A stretch of DNA of 64,000 nt from Vibrio algicola (GCF_009601765.2 NZ_CP045699.1:620001-684000), one strand, 5' to 3'; counted from the stretch's first letter, positions 18,632 to 27,754 are shown. The notes: generated by a model not told the origin, from the sequence alone. A program made the numbers and translations.

Positions 18632-19078
18632 TTATTTGGCTCTGGCTAAAATCTTATCCAAATGATTCGCAAACTCGCGTTTATCGGTTTGGGATAGAGG
18701 TGCTGGGCCACCGCTTTGCAGTCCGCTAGAGCGCATGGTGTCCATAAAATCACGAATATTAAGACGCGCTTTTATGGTGTCTTTGGTATAAAGCTCACCG
18801 CGCGAGCTTAATGCTTGACCGCCTTTGGTGATCACTTCATCCGCCAGTGGGATATCTGAGGTGATCACCAGATCGCCGCTTTCAACTAAACGCACAATTT
18901 CGTTATCGGCAACATCAAAACCACTTTCTACTTGAATAGAGTGAATGTTGACGCGCTTTGGCACTGGAACTTGGTGATTGGCGACAAAAGTGGTGGTGAT
19001 GCCGGTTCTTTCGGCGGCGCGACAAATGGTTTCGCGAATGGTTTTCGGACATGCGTCGGCATCAACCCAAATCTTCAT
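18632..19078 (-). CDS. yaiI: UPF0178/DUF188 protein YaiI-like
   Basis: The 148-residue protein matches the YaiI/YqxD family: [23 protein letters not shown] at the start (aspartates of a PIN-like fold), [38 protein letters not shown] and the [26 protein letters not shown] ending. The DADACP and TSDIPLA segments resemble a nuclease-like active site, but no activity is established. It is the last gene of a four-gene minus-strand cluster, one base after the small coiled-coil gene. Confidence 0.9.
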   Translation of the reverse strand: MKIWVDADACPKTIRETICRAAERTGITTTFVANHQVPVPKRVNIHSIQVESGFDVADNEIVRLVESGDLVITSDIPLADEVITKGGQALSSRGELYTKDTIKARLNIRDFMDTMRSSGLQSGGPAPLSQTDKREFANHLDKILARAK

Positions 19079-19079
19079 A

Positions 19080-19385
19080 TTATTTCTCTTCTTTGTTTGC
19101 TTTAAGTTGCTGCTCTAAGCTGGTCACTCGTTGCAGTAGGTCTAGAATTTGCTGTTCAAGTTGCAGGATCTTAGCATCGCTGTCATTAACAGGCTGTTGA
19201 GCTGCAATTTCAACTTTAGGGACTCGGTTGGAGGCTTTCCACGATTTAATAGTGCTAATAATCGCAGGCATAGGCACCGCAACCGACATGCGAGCTTTGA
19301 CTAATGCCACGCTCGGTTCTTTGCCTTCGGCGCGTAATGCTGATAACACTTGATGCAGTTCTTCAGTAATGTTTTGGGTATTCAT
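19080..19385 (-). CDS. Small predicted coiled-coil protein of unknown function
   Basis: I do not recognise a named gene. The 101-residue product has an N-terminal part ([33 protein letters not shown]) that resembles the small helical DNA-binding start of KfrA-like proteins, followed by [13 protein letters not shown] and a C-terminal leucine-heptad coiled coil ([24 protein letters not shown]). It is one base from yaiI on the same strand and in the codon style of its neighbours, so it is very likely a real gene. DNA binding is a guess. Confidence 0.7.
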   Translation of the reverse strand: MNTQNITEELHQVLSALRAEGKEPSVALVKARMSVAVPMPAIISTIKSWKASNRVPKVEIAAQQPVNDSDAKILQLEQQILDLLQRVTSLEQQLKANKEEK

Positions 19386-19460
19386 TTTGAAACCTTTTTG
19401 AGTATTTGGCCTACAATGTTGTTTTTAATGGCCTGCGGTTTTTTAATCATACCGAGACGG

Positions 19461-19778
19461 TTAATAATCATAGTTGTCGACCATTCTATACGGTGGCAAG
19501 CGAAAGTGGGTGGCTTTAAAGCCTATCATGATCATTGTGCCTTGGTAGCAATCATCACCGCGAGAAGAAAATTCAAACTGGTATTGCGAATGAAAACGCC
19601 AGCGGCCATCGGGTAGCTTTATTTTATAGCGCAGTAACGAAGTAGAAAGAACCTGTAAATCCAGTTGTTCGCAGTGGCGCAAAATGGCTTGGTGAGCCAA
19701 TTCCGATTGACGACGTTGTTGCCAAAACAATAAGGCAATAAACATCACCAATAGAATCATTAATAAATCCGTTATCAT
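19461..19778 (-). CDS. DUF3301 membrane-anchored protein
   Basis: The 105-residue protein has one N-terminal membrane helix (MITDLLMILLVMFIALLFWQ) with a basic patch after it (QQRRQ), then a compact domain containing CEQLDLQVLS, KIKLPDGRWRFHSQYQFEFSS and a C-terminal FRLPPYRMVDNYDY. This matches the DUF3301 family. The function is unknown. The 18-bp tandem array lies between this gene and the DUF3549 gene upstream, i.e. in its leader. Confidence 0.75.
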   Translation of the reverse strand: MITDLLMILLVMFIALLFWQQRRQSELAHQAILRHCEQLDLQVLSTSLLRYKIKLPDGRWRFHSQYQFEFSSRGDDCYQGTMIMIGFKATHFRLPPYRMVDNYDY

Positions 19779-19795
19779 CCAACTTTCCTTGGGCT

Positions 19796-19921
19796 TATAG
19801 CTTCAATTTGATTTGTGGCTTCAATTTAACGTATAGCTTAGATGTATCTCATAGCTTAGATGTACGTTATAGTTTCGATTTACGTCAATACTTAAATGTA
19901 CGTTATAGCGTCGATTTGATT
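19796..19921. repeat. Degenerate 18-bp tandem repeat array (about 7 units)
   Basis: Consecutive 18-base units from 19796 to 19921 share the pattern TATAGCTTAGATGTACGT with one to several changes each (e.g. 19832-19849, 19850-19867, 19868-19885, 19886-19903, 19904-19921). The array starts beside the stop codon of the DUF3549 gene and ends 18 bases before the DUF3301 start. An eighth weaker unit (19922-19939) falls inside the 3' end of the DUF3549 gene. Confidence 0.8.
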
Positions 19922-20979
19922 TATTGGCCTGATTTGGTCTGCTGTTGCAAAGTGATTAATGCATTGGCGAGCTCAGGGCTTGGAGTATTATGCAATAAAG
20001 GCAAAAATGTCATGCGCAATTCTGGCAGCATCACTAAATCGGCAAATAATTGGTTAAATAAATTTTGGTTGTCAGTTTGGGCCAAGCGCAATAAAAACTT
20101 GCCTGCTCGCGCTTCTGTGGTCAATTGTGACCAACAGCGGCCTGCAATCGCGATCAACACTTCGGCGTGGCTTAATTCTGGCTTAGCTAAAATTGCTTCA
20201 ATCACTGCTTGTAATTGAGTTTCGTCACCGCCAGACAGTGCTCGCACATAAGCCGATAATAAAAATAAATCGGGTTGAGCGTGTTGGCTTTGCTCAAGCG
20301 CCAGTTCAGCAATACGTTGACTTAATTTTTCATCTAAAGTGACATGCTCAAGCGCGCCAAGTAAGACATACAAGGCTGGGTGGCATTGAGTGTCTTTGGC
20401 CAGCTGTGGCAGGGCTTTACGAATGGCAACGGTATTTTGATTGTCCGACAGGCGAGCGCACATATCGGTGATACCTTGTAATCCAACGGTCTGCCAGTTA
20501 GCCCAACCTAAATCGCCACTAAAGTAATGCTGCGCATGCTCATAATATTGGCTGGTGGCTAAGTTTAAATGGGCGCGGATCAAGCTATGAAATGCCGCCA
20601 TTTTGTCATCTTTAGGAGTAAAAGTGTAAGGGTTGTCGGCAAGGTGCTGTTGTTGTTCTTCAGTCAAGCTTTGACCCAGTTGCGCGCCCATTGCTTCGGT
20701 GACGTACTTTAAGAAATTACCAACATCACTTTGGTTTAACAGGCCGCGTTCATCAAGTGGGAATTTTAAAAACCAGATCCAAGGTTGATTTTGCTCGGTC
20801 CAGTAAGCGACCGCAATATGCGCATGACGTTGCAATGGAAATGGGTAGGGTTTTTGTCCCATTTCGACTTGTAAAAAAGTTTTTTGATTGATGGATTGAA
20901 TGCGGCGACCTAAGTCAAAAATTTGGTATTGGCACTGACTTTTTTCTAATAACTGGCTTAAATTGTGTATCGCATTCAT
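19921..20979 (-). CDS. DUF3549 family protein
   Basis: The 352-residue product matches the DUF3549 family found in vibrios and allies; no function is known. Visible features are NLSQLLEKSQCQYQIFDLGRRI at the N-terminus, a domain with WIWFLKFPLDERGLL, and an alpha-helical C-terminal half with HEAT-like helical pairs (e.g. ALPQLAKDTQCHPALYVLLGALEHV). No signal peptide, membrane segment or catalytic motif is seen. I favour ATG 20979 over the in-frame ATG 20991, which adds only MGFI. It is divergent from yqcC-truC and first of the cluster running to yaiI. Confidence 0.78.
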   Translation of the reverse strand: MNAIHNLSQLLEKSQCQYQIFDLGRRIQSINQKTFLQVEMGQKPYPFPLQRHAHIAVAYWTEQNQPWIWFLKFPLDERGLLNQSDVGNFLKYVTEAMGAQLGQSLTEEQQQHLADNPYTFTPKDDKMAAFHSLIRAHLNLATSQYYEHAQHYFSGDLGWANWQTVGLQGITDMCARLSDNQNTVAIRKALPQLAKDTQCHPALYVLLGALEHVTLDEKLSQRIAELALEQSQHAQPDLFLLSAYVRALSGGDETQLQAVIEAILAKPELSHAEVLIAIAGRCWSQLTTEARAGKFLLRLAQTDNQNLFNQLFADLVMLPELRMTFLPLLHNTPSPELANALITLQQQTKSGQ

Positions 20980-21071
20980 GATGAAACCCAATGATAGATG
21001 AAGGTAATATAATAAAACTTATTAATTAAATGGTATCCTAGTACTTCAATATCAAGGGGACAGCCGCGAAA

Positions 21072-21386
21072 ATGATTGATTACACTAAATTAATAGATGC
21101 ACTTGAGCAATTAGAAGACAAAATGATTGAACTCACCTTTTGGGAAGCGCAAGCGCCATCAGCGGAAGCGTTAGCCAGTAACCAGCCTTTTTCGGTCGAT
21201 ACTTTATCGCCAACCCAATGGCTGCAGTGGGTTTTTATGCCCAAAATGCGTTCATTAATGGCGTCCGATTGTGAGATGCCGGGTGGTTTTGAAATCAGTC
21301 CTTATTTTGAACAAGCTTCGGTTCGAGATACGTCTTTAAACGATTTATTACTCGCCATTAAACGAATAGATGACGCGGTAAAATGA
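21072..21386 (+). CDS. yqcC: YqcC family protein
   Basis: The 104-residue YqcC (DUF446) protein shows LIDALEQLEDKMIELTFWEAQAPSAEAL, QPFSVDTLSPTQWLQWVFMPKMRSLM and GGFEISPYFEQA, the family core of a four-helix protein. The function is unknown, but the gene regularly precedes truC, here with a 4-base ATGA overlap that suggests translational coupling. A GGGGA ribosome site lies upstream of ATG 21072. Confidence 0.92.
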   Translation: MIDYTKLIDALEQLEDKMIELTFWEAQAPSAEALASNQPFSVDTLSPTQWLQWVFMPKMRSLMASDCEMPGGFEISPYFEQASVRDTSLNDLLLAIKRIDDAVK

Positions 21387-22210
21387 GTCCAATAATGAAA
21401 ACACAATCAGATTCACATGATGAAGCAAAGCGCGATGGTTCGATTGATGAGCCACTGCCAACCGATGAAGAGATGGTTGAATTAGAGATCATTTATCGTG
21501 ATGAGTTCTTGATCGCAGTAAATAAACCGGCGGGAATGTTGGTGCATCGTTCGTGGCTTGATCGCCATGAAACGCGTTTTGTGATGCAAACCTTGCGCGA
21601 TCAAATAGGTCAGCATGTGTTTCCTTTGCATCGACTTGATCGCCCCACCTCTGGGGTGTTGTTATTTGCACTTTCCAGTGAGATGGCATCACAGGCCGCG
21701 CCAATGTTTGCCGAGCATAAATTTGAGAAAACCTACCATGCGATTGTACGCGGCTGGGTTGAAGAGGGAGCGCGGCTCGATTACCCACTTAAAAAAGAAT
21801 TGGATAAAGTGGCCGATAAATTTGCCAAGCAGGAACAAGAAGCACAGTCGGCAGTGACTGATTATCAACCTCTGGCGAAAGTGGAAGTACCGTATTCAAC
21901 CGGACGTTTTCCAACCAGTCGCTTTGGTTTGGTTGAAATGAAACCACTGACAGGGCGCAAGCACCAATTACGCCGACATATGGCGCATTTACGTCATCCC
22001 ATTATTGGTGATACTTCGCACGGTGATGGTAAACAAAATCGACTGTTTCGAGATAATCTTAATGCTCATCGCTTAATGCTGCATGCGACACGATTAAGTT
22101 TTATTCACCCGATCACCGAGCAGGCGATCGTGATTGAAGCTAAGTTTGACGAAGTGTGGCAAGCTTTATTTGCCGAATTCGAATGGAATATGGATGATTT
22201 AATAGCTTAA
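21383..22210 (+). CDS. truC: tRNA pseudouridine(65) synthase TruC
   Basis: TruC converts uridine 65 of certain tRNAs to pseudouridine. The 275-residue protein has the RluA/TruC fold: IIYRDEFLIAVNKPAGMLVHRS, the catalytic motif HRLDRPTSGVLLFA with Asp86, and GRKHQLRRHMAHLRHPIIGD. The first 25 residues are poorly conserved; ATG 21395 or the later methionine at about residue 31 could be the real start, but ATG 21383 overlaps yqcC by 4 bases and is plausible. Confidence 0.93.
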   Translation: MSPIMKTQSDSHDEAKRDGSIDEPLPTDEEMVELEIIYRDEFLIAVNKPAGMLVHRSWLDRHETRFVMQTLRDQIGQHVFPLHRLDRPTSGVLLFALSSEMASQAAPMFAEHKFEKTYHAIVRGWVEEGARLDYPLKKELDKVADKFAKQEQEAQSAVTDYQPLAKVEVPYSTGRFPTSRFGLVEMKPLTGRKHQLRRHMAHLRHPIIGDTSHGDGKQNRLFRDNLNAHRLMLHATRLSFIHPITEQAIVIEAKFDEVWQALFAEFEWNMDDLIA

Positions 22211-22212
22211 TA

Positions 22213-22285
22213 GCTTAGCTTGCCTAAGTGATTGGGGTGAGTTAGCGCAGCCAACAAAGCTGCAGCTTCAAGTAAGACGGGTATA
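22213..22285. repeat. Intergenic repeat family B, half copy
   Basis: This segment is close to the reverse complement of 12178-12252 and ends in GACGGGTATA, the terminal sequence of the element. The other half is missing. It starts 3 bases after truC stops and is followed by a family A copy after 22 bases. Confidence 0.75.
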
Positions 22286-22307
22286 GCTGTGGGCGTGACG
22301 AGCAATT

Positions 22308-22459
22308 TATACCAATGCCATAAATTTAATGATGGTTCAAAATTGAGTACAGAGAAAAGTGGCAAAGACCATCGATGGCCTTTTTTCAAGCGACCAAGGA
22401 CGGATCAGCGTCTTTTCGGCGTATTCAAATTGATCAAATATTAAATGGAATTGGTATTA
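22308..22459. repeat. Intergenic repeat family A, copy 2 (about 152 bp)
   Basis: Begins TATACCAATGCCATAAATTT and ends ATGGAATTGGTATTA; it follows copy 1 (465-616) base for base over long stretches, including AGCGACCAAGGACGGATCAG and the TTCAAATTGATCAAATATTA block. Both copies are in the same orientation on the plus strand. Confidence 0.78.
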
Positions 22460-22509
22460 ACACCCGTTACGCCGCTAAGTTATCGCTGCTTGAAATGACT
22501 TAACTGCCG

Positions 22510-22893
22510 CTACTTCAGTTTTTCTAAATCCGCTTCAATTTCGGCAATTTTTCCTGATACCACTTTTTCTAAATGGCGCAAATCGGTCAGGATTTTATGT
22601 TTGATATCAGCGCTGTCCATCGCTTTTGGTTTGGTGATTTTATTTAATTCAGTCATTATTTGAGTCAGGTTAGGGCTGACTTCGGTGGTCTCTTTATAAC
22701 GACCTTGGCTGTTTTCTAAGCGAATGCTTTTGCGTTGGCGTGGATACTTAAACTTAACGCTTTTAGCAAACAATTCGCCTTTTTGTTTGTGAAAATAGAC
22801 TTTAAGTACATCAACTTGAGCTTCTTGACGCAAGCTGTAACGGGCGATTAGTTTAGGCTCGGTAATGCCAAGCTTTTGCAGGTTTGGATACAT
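22510..22893 (-). CDS. yaeH: UPF0325 protein YaeH
   Basis: The 127-residue protein is closely similar to E. coli Yae[97 protein letters not shown]. No function is established. It lies 67 bases downstream of glnD on the same strand; in E. coli it is also in the glnD-map region. Confidence 0.93.
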   Translation of the reverse strand: MYPNLQKLGITEPKLIARYSLRQEAQVDVLKVYFHKQKGELFAKSVKFKYPRQRKSIRLENSQGRYKETTEVSPNLTQIMTELNKITKPKAMDSADIKHKILTDLRHLEKVVSGKIAEIEADLEKLK

Positions 22894-22960
22894 AAATATT
22901 CACCTCGATTCTTCTGATTTTACATGATCGAATAACCATTATTTTAGCGCTTATTTTTAT

Positions 22961-25582
22961 TTAATGTGGTGACAGTTGCGCGATTTTTGTCATCAATAGT
23001 GCTCGAATAGCTTGCTCTTCCTCTTCTTCTAAGCGGCCTCCGGCTGGCGAGGTTAAGATAAATAAATCTTCTGCGCGCTCGCCAATGGTGGTGATCTTAG
23101 CGCCATGCAAATGTATGTCTAATTCGGCAAACGCTGAGCCGACTCTTGCCAATAATCCTGGCGTATCTAATGCGACTAATTCCATCAAACTGCGCTTGCC
23201 TGTTTTAGTCGGAATAAAGTCGATGCGAGTCTTAACGTTAAAATGCAATAGTTGACGTGGCGTTCGTCTTAAATTAGCGATTTTTGGCTTTGCTGTTTGT
23301 AAGATAGTACACAATTGTTGTTGTAAAATTTGGTGTCGGTCATCGTCAATCGGTTCGCCGTTATGATCCAGTACCATAAAAGTATCGAGCGCATACCCAT
23401 CTTTGCTGGTCATGATTTGTGCATCATGAATACTCAGGTTTCGACGATCAAGCTCTGCGGCCATAGTGGCAAATAAACTGGCTTTATCTTTCGCGTAAAT
23501 AAACACTTCGGTGCCGCCTCGTGAAGCATTTTTGCTGATCAAGACTAACGGCTGTTTATGGTCGTGCTTGAGTAAATGCTCACCATGCCAAGCGATTTGT
23601 TTGGCGGTATGGCGCAGAAAATAGTCGGCTTTAAAGCGCTGCCATAACACTTCGATTTCTCTTGGCGTGAAGTTTTCTTTGCGTAACATTGCCGCCGCCA
23701 TGTGTTGATTGTGGCGAATACGGTCACGCACATCGACCGGGTTTTCTAAACCGCGACGCAGGGCTCGTTGGGTAGAATAAAATAATTCGGCTAACAAAGT
23801 ACGCTTCCAACTGTTCCACAGTTCAGGGTTGGTGGCACAAATATCGGCTACCGTGAGGCACACCAAGTTCTCTAGGTATTCTTCGTCACGCACTTTTTTA
23901 GCAAATTCGGTGATCACATCGGGATCATAAATATCACGGCGCTGAGCGGTCACCGACATCAAAAGGTGGTTTTGTACCAACCAAGACACCATTTTTGCTT
24001 CCGGTTTGGATAGGCCATGTTCGATACAAAAATCATAGGCTTCGACTGCGCCAATCTCGGAGTGATCGCCACCGCGACCTTTACCAATATCATGGAAGAT
24101 AGCGGCGATAATAAGCAGGTTTTTCTTTTGAATACGAGGGTAAACATCACAACAAATCGGGTGGATAGCATGGTTGTCTGAATCACTAAACGAATGCAGT
24201 TGTTTTAACACTCGCATGCTGTGTTCATCGACGGTGTAAACATGGAATAGGTCAAATTGCATTTGGCCGACGATCTGGCTCCATTGCGGCAGATAAGCAG
24301 CTAATACCCCTAAACGATGCATTAAACCAAACGCGCGGTGCAACGAATTAGGGTGACTGACTAGATCCATGAATTTTTCGCGTGCGGCAGGAATGGTGTG
24401 CAAAAAGCGATTTAAACGACGGCGCGCGGTGCGCAATTGGCGTAATGTCGGAGGGCTAACCCCTTCAATCGATGAGTCATTGGCAATATGAAAAAACATA
24501 TCCAAAATGGTTTCTGGACGAGCTTGGAATAACGCCGGTTTGCGCGCTTCAATTAAGGTGCCCCGACGTTGAAAATCTGCCGATAGCACTTCAATCTCTA
24601 GCTTTTTGCCTTTATTGGTGATCGCTTGATCAAACAATTTTAATAGCATGGTGTTGAGTTCGGCGACACGACGCAAAGTGCGGTAGAACTCTTTCATCAT
24701 CATTTCAATGCCGCGATTACCTTCGGCAATAAAGCCGAGGTTTTCAGCAACACTGGCTTGATGACCAAAGGTGAGGCGGTTGTCGTAGCGATTAAGTTCA
24801 ATATGCAGCGCAAACCGAACTCGCCATAAGAAGTTCTGACATTCGACTAGTTCGCGGTATTCCGCATCGGTTAAAAAGCCGGCATAGCTCATTTCTCGTA
24901 ACGAGGTGGCGCCAAAGTGCCGACGAGCGACCCAACTTAAGGTATGAATATCCCGCAAACCGCCAGGGCTAGACTTGATATCTGGTTCTAAATTATACGT
25001 GGTGTCGTGATAGCGAGAATGACGCTCACGTTGCTCTTGGAGTTTTGCTGGATAGAAAACCTCACTCGGCCAAAAGGTCGGGGCGCTGATTTGTTCCATT
25101 AAATCATCATAGGTTGCTTCACTGCCAGATAAAAAGCGCGCTTCTTGTAAGTTGGTGGCAACGGTAAGGTCATCTTGCCCAACTTGAATACACTCGTTGA
25201 TGGTGCGAACACTATGACCCACTTCTAAACGTAAATCCCACAGCAAAGTGATGAACTGACTCACTTTAGCGCAGATGTCATCAGATATAGTGTTTTGGGA
25301 AAGAATTAAGATATCAATATCTGATAACGGGTGTAACTCTGCGCGACCATAACCGCCCACTGCAATCAAACTCAGAGAGGATTCTTGTTCAAAATTAAAA
25401 TAGGTCCATAAACGAGATAAAACTGAATCCATATAATCAGAGCGTGCCAGCACTAATTCTTCAACCGGCTGGTGAGCCAGAAAAGCTTCTTTTTGATGGA
25501 GAGAAAACTGTTCAAGTTGAGATTTTAATTCGGCCGGACAGATTTGGTCATCTTGTAAACTGACAGGGGATTGGTAAGGCAT
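22961..25582 (-). CDS. glnD: Bifunctional uridylyltransferase/uridylyl-removing enzyme GlnD
   Basis: GlnD senses glutamine and adds UMP to, or removes it from, the PII protein GlnB, which is encoded at 48297-48635. From ATG 25582 the protein has 873 residues. Domains in order: nucleotidyltransferase with GGYGRAELHPLSDIDIL (Gly76-Gly77, Asp88, Asp90), a PII-uridylyltransferase linker, an HD hydrolase domain with AIFHDIGKGRGGDHSEIG, and two C-terminal ACT domains (around TEVFIYAKDKASLFATMA and ALDTPGLLARVGSAFAELDI). I chose 25582 because AAGGA lies 6 bases upstream; starts at 25588 and 25600 have no usable spacing. Confidence 0.96.
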   Translation of the reverse strand: MPYQSPVSLQDDQICPAELKSQLEQFSLHQKEAFLAHQPVEELVLARSDYMDSVLSRLWTYFNFEQESSLSLIAVGGYGRAELHPLSDIDILILSQNTISDDICAKVSQFITLLWDLRLEVGHSVRTINECIQVGQDDLTVATNLQEARFLSGSEATYDDLMEQISAPTFWPSEVFYPAKLQEQRERHSRYHDTTYNLEPDIKSSPGGLRDIHTLSWVARRHFGATSLREMSYAGFLTDAEYRELVECQNFLWRVRFALHIELNRYDNRLTFGHQASVAENLGFIAEGNRGIEMMMKEFYRTLRRVAELNTMLLKLFDQAITNKGKKLEIEVLSADFQRRGTLIEARKPALFQARPETILDMFFHIANDSSIEGVSPPTLRQLRTARRRLNRFLHTIPAAREKFMDLVSHPNSLHRAFGLMHRLGVLAAYLPQWSQIVGQMQFDLFHVYTVDEHSMRVLKQLHSFSDSDNHAIHPICCDVYPRIQKKNLLIIAAIFHDIGKGRGGDHSEIGAVEAYDFCIEHGLSKPEAKMVSWLVQNHLLMSVTAQRRDIYDPDVITEFAKKVRDEEYLENLVCLTVADICATNPELWNSWKRTLLAELFYSTQRALRRGLENPVDVRDRIRHNQHMAAAMLRKENFTPREIEVLWQRFKADYFLRHTAKQIAWHGEHLLKHDHKQPLVLISKNASRGGTEVFIYAKDKASLFATMAAELDRRNLSIHDAQIMTSKDGYALDTFMVLDHNGEPIDDDRHQILQQQLCTILQTAKPKIANLRRTPRQLLHFNVKTRIDFIPTKTGKRSLMELVALDTPGLLARVGSAFAELDIHLHGAKITTIGERAEDLFILTSPAGGRLEEEEEQAIRALLMTKIAQLSPH

Positions 25583-25680
25583 GCGCATTCCTTGCAACAA
25601 ATATGAGCTTATTTCGATAATACCGTTTCAAGCATAGAAAACCAATGCTCCACGGCAGAGAAATCTTGGTTTGATAGTAA

Positions 25681-25712
25681 TAAAAAGCCCTTGTTGATAA
25701 ATCAGCAAGGGC
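25681..25712 (-). terminator. Rho-independent terminator after map
   Basis: GCCCTTGCTG pairs with CAACAAGGGC on the minus strand and is followed by TTTTTA. It separates map from glnD. Confidence 0.75.
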
Positions 25713-25741
25713 GAAAATTTTTGTGCTTTAGGCTTTTAATA

Positions 25742-26620
25742 TCAAGCGTTATGCATAATACGAGGAATGGTTTCATCCGAACGTAAGGTCATCACTTCAC
25801 AACCGGTTTTGGTCACCACAATCGTGTGCTCAAATTGGGCTGAATTTTTACCATCGCCCGTATAAACGGTCCAGTCATCCATTGCATCAACCGTGACACC
25901 AAACTTACCGGCATTGATCATAGGTTCGATGGTGAAGATCATACCTTCTTTTAAGATACGGCGATCGGTATTTTTATAATGCACCACTTGCGGTTCTTCG
26001 TGGAATTCATCGCCAATGCCATGGCCACAAAAATCTTTTACGATAGAGAACTTATTACGTGGGTTTTTCTTGTTATTATCTTTAATGTATTTTTCAATCG
26101 CAGTACCAATTTCACCCAGTTGCACACCAGGTTTGACTTTACGCATACCGACATAAAGCGCTTCTTGGGTCACCATGCATAAACGTTTATTGGCCGGTGT
26201 TACCTCACCAATTAAAAACATTCTTGAGGTGTCACCATAGTAACCTTCAGGTCGCACACTCAGATCAGCATTAGGATCATTGGGTACAATCACGGTAATG
26301 TCGATATTTAAGATGTCGCCATTTTTCAGCACTGCGGGTTTGATTTGACCGTTGCTGCCCACTTCATCTTGAGAAGCTGGAATGCCATGACAAACGATAT
26401 GGTTGATTGAGGTGCAAATCGATTTTGGATAGCCGTGATAATCTAATGGCGCAGAATACGCACCATGTTCAAGACCATAATCGTGGCAGATTTTATTCAG
26501 CTCTTCAGTGGTCACGCCTTCTTTGACGTAAGGTGCGATCATCTCAAGGGTATCGGCCGCTAATTTGCAGGCGATACGCATTTTTGCAATTTCTTCGGCA
26601 GTTTTAATTCTAATCGTCAT
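25742..26620 (-). CDS. map: Type I methionine aminopeptidase
   Basis: Map removes the initiator methionine from nascent proteins. The 292-residue enzyme has the five metal ligands in their family contexts: DILNIDITV, GDTSRMF, CGHGIG, FTIEPM and QFEHTIVV. It is somewhat longer than the 264-residue E. coli enzyme, mainly from inserts near GSNGQIKPAVLKN and VPNDPNADLSVRPEG, which do not disturb the motifs. It is transcribed away from rpsB, the usual divergent arrangement. Confidence 0.97.
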   Translation of the reverse strand: MTIRIKTAEEIAKMRIACKLAADTLEMIAPYVKEGVTTEELNKICHDYGLEHGAYSAPLDYHGYPKSICTSINHIVCHGIPASQDEVGSNGQIKPAVLKNGDILNIDITVIVPNDPNADLSVRPEGYYGDTSRMFLIGEVTPANKRLCMVTQEALYVGMRKVKPGVQLGEIGTAIEKYIKDNNKKNPRNKFSIVKDFCGHGIGDEFHEEPQVVHYKNTDRRILKEGMIFTIEPMINAGKFGVTVDAMDDWTVYTGDGKNSAQFEHTIVVTKTGCEVMTLRSDETIPRIMHNA

Positions 26621-26813
26621 GTGACAGGGGCCTTATATTTCTATTACCACGCGATACCCTTTAAAATTGAAGTTATCACTTTAATGTCAGGGTAAATAAC
26701 TATTGCAATAGTGTATTCAGTGGGAGCGCTAATCGCAATTGAAATCCGTTATCATCGACATAATTGCGATAAAAAAACAAAAAAATAAAAAATGCACCCG
26801 AGATAAGCGGTTT

Positions 26814-26841
26814 TTGTGGATTTATAGCCGTGTTTTATGAT
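26814..26841 (+). promoter_or_regulatory. Candidate rpsB promoter
   Basis: TTGTGG at 26814-26819 and TATGAT at 26836-26841 are 16 bases apart, with a GC-rich stretch (AAGCGCACCG) at the expected start site, typical of stringently controlled ribosomal promoters. A strongly A-rich tract (26769-26792) lies upstream. Transcription would begin near 26848. Confidence 0.5.
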
Positions 26842-26879
26842 ATAAAGCGCACCGAAATTGGCATATGTTCACTCCTGTA

Positions 26880-27025
26880 TTTGGCGGAGCATTGTGAGTT
26901 TCACATACTATTTCTTAAATCACACACATTCCGACACGTGATCCGGGGTGCTCGAGCCAATCATTGGCTTAGAGTCGGACTCATGGGGGATGTGGAGGCC
27001 TAACCCCATTAAAGAGGATTATATA
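26880..27025 (+). promoter_or_regulatory. Structured rpsB leader (probable S2 autoregulatory region)
   Basis: The leader can form AGCCAA/TTGGCT (26955-26969), GAGT/ACTC (26972-26982) and ATGGGG/CCCCAT (26983-27009) hairpins, the last next to the AAAGAGGA ribosome site. In gammaproteobacteria the long rpsB leader is known to bind S2 for autogenous control. The TGTGGAGGCCTAACCCC segment looks like the conserved part of that element; I identify it by position and structure only. Confidence 0.55.
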
Positions 27026-27754
27026 ATGGCAACTGTATCAATGCGCGATATGCTTAAAGCTGGTGTTCACTTCGGTCACCAAACTCGTTACTGGAACCCA
27101 AAAATGAAGCCTTTCATCTTTGGCGCTCGTAACAAAGTTCATATCATCAACTTAGAAAAAACAGTTCCTATGTTCAACGATGCATTAGCTGAGCTAAGCA
27201 AAATCGGTGAGCGTAAAGGTAAAGTACTTTTCGTAGGTACTAAGCGTGCCGCTTCTGAAGCAGTAAAAGAAGCCGCAATCGCTAGCAACCAGTACTACGT
27301 AAACAACCGCTGGTTAGGCGGCATGTTGACTAACTTTAAAACAGTTCGTCAATCTATCAAACGTCTTAAAGAGTTTGAAGCTCAATCTCAAGACGGTACG
27401 TTTGAAAAAATCACTAAGAAAGAAGCTCTAATGCGTACGCGCACAATGGAGAAACTAGAAAAATCTCTTGGTGGTATTAAAAACATGGGTGGCTTACCTG
27501 ACGCATTGTTCGTAATCGATGCTGACCACGAGCACATTGCAGTTAAAGAAGCAAACAACCTAGGTATCCCAGTATTTGCAGTAGTAGATACTAACTCTGA
27601 TCCAGATGGCATTGACTTCATCATTCCTGGTAATGACGATGCAATCCGTGCGGTACAGCTTTACCTAAACGCTGCTGCTGAAACAGTAACTGAAGGTCGT
27701 AACAAAGACGTAGTTGCAGTTTCTGATAAAGACAGTTTCGTAGAAGAAGCTTAA
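27026..27754 (+). CDS. rpsB: 30S ribosomal protein S2
   Basis: S2 is a 30S subunit protein binding near the head-body junction and needed to recruit S1. The 242-residue product starts [32 protein letters not shown] and contains [29 protein letters not shown] and the C-terminal [18 protein letters not shown], all S2 signatures. ATG 27026 is preceded by AAAGAGGA; the frame open further upstream to 26948 is the structured leader. First gene of the long superoperon. Confidence 0.99.
   Translation: MATVSMRDMLKAGVHFGHQTRYWNPKMKPFIFGARNKVHIINLEKTVPMFNDALAELSKIGERKGKVLFVGTKRAASEAVKEAAIASNQYYVNNRWLGGMLTNFKTVRQSIKRLKEFEAQSQDGTFEKITKKEALMRTRTMEKLEKSLGGIKNMGGLPDALFVIDADHEHIAVKEANNLGIPVFAVVDTNSDPDGIDFIIPGNDDAIRAVQLYLNAAAETVTEGRNKDVVAVSDKDSFVEEA

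Noticed and set aside
19808..20218. A plus-strand frame with hexapeptide repeats (YSLDVS-like)
   Set aside because: The repeats come from the 18-bp tandem array; the rest runs antisense through the DUF3549 gene and has no protein character.
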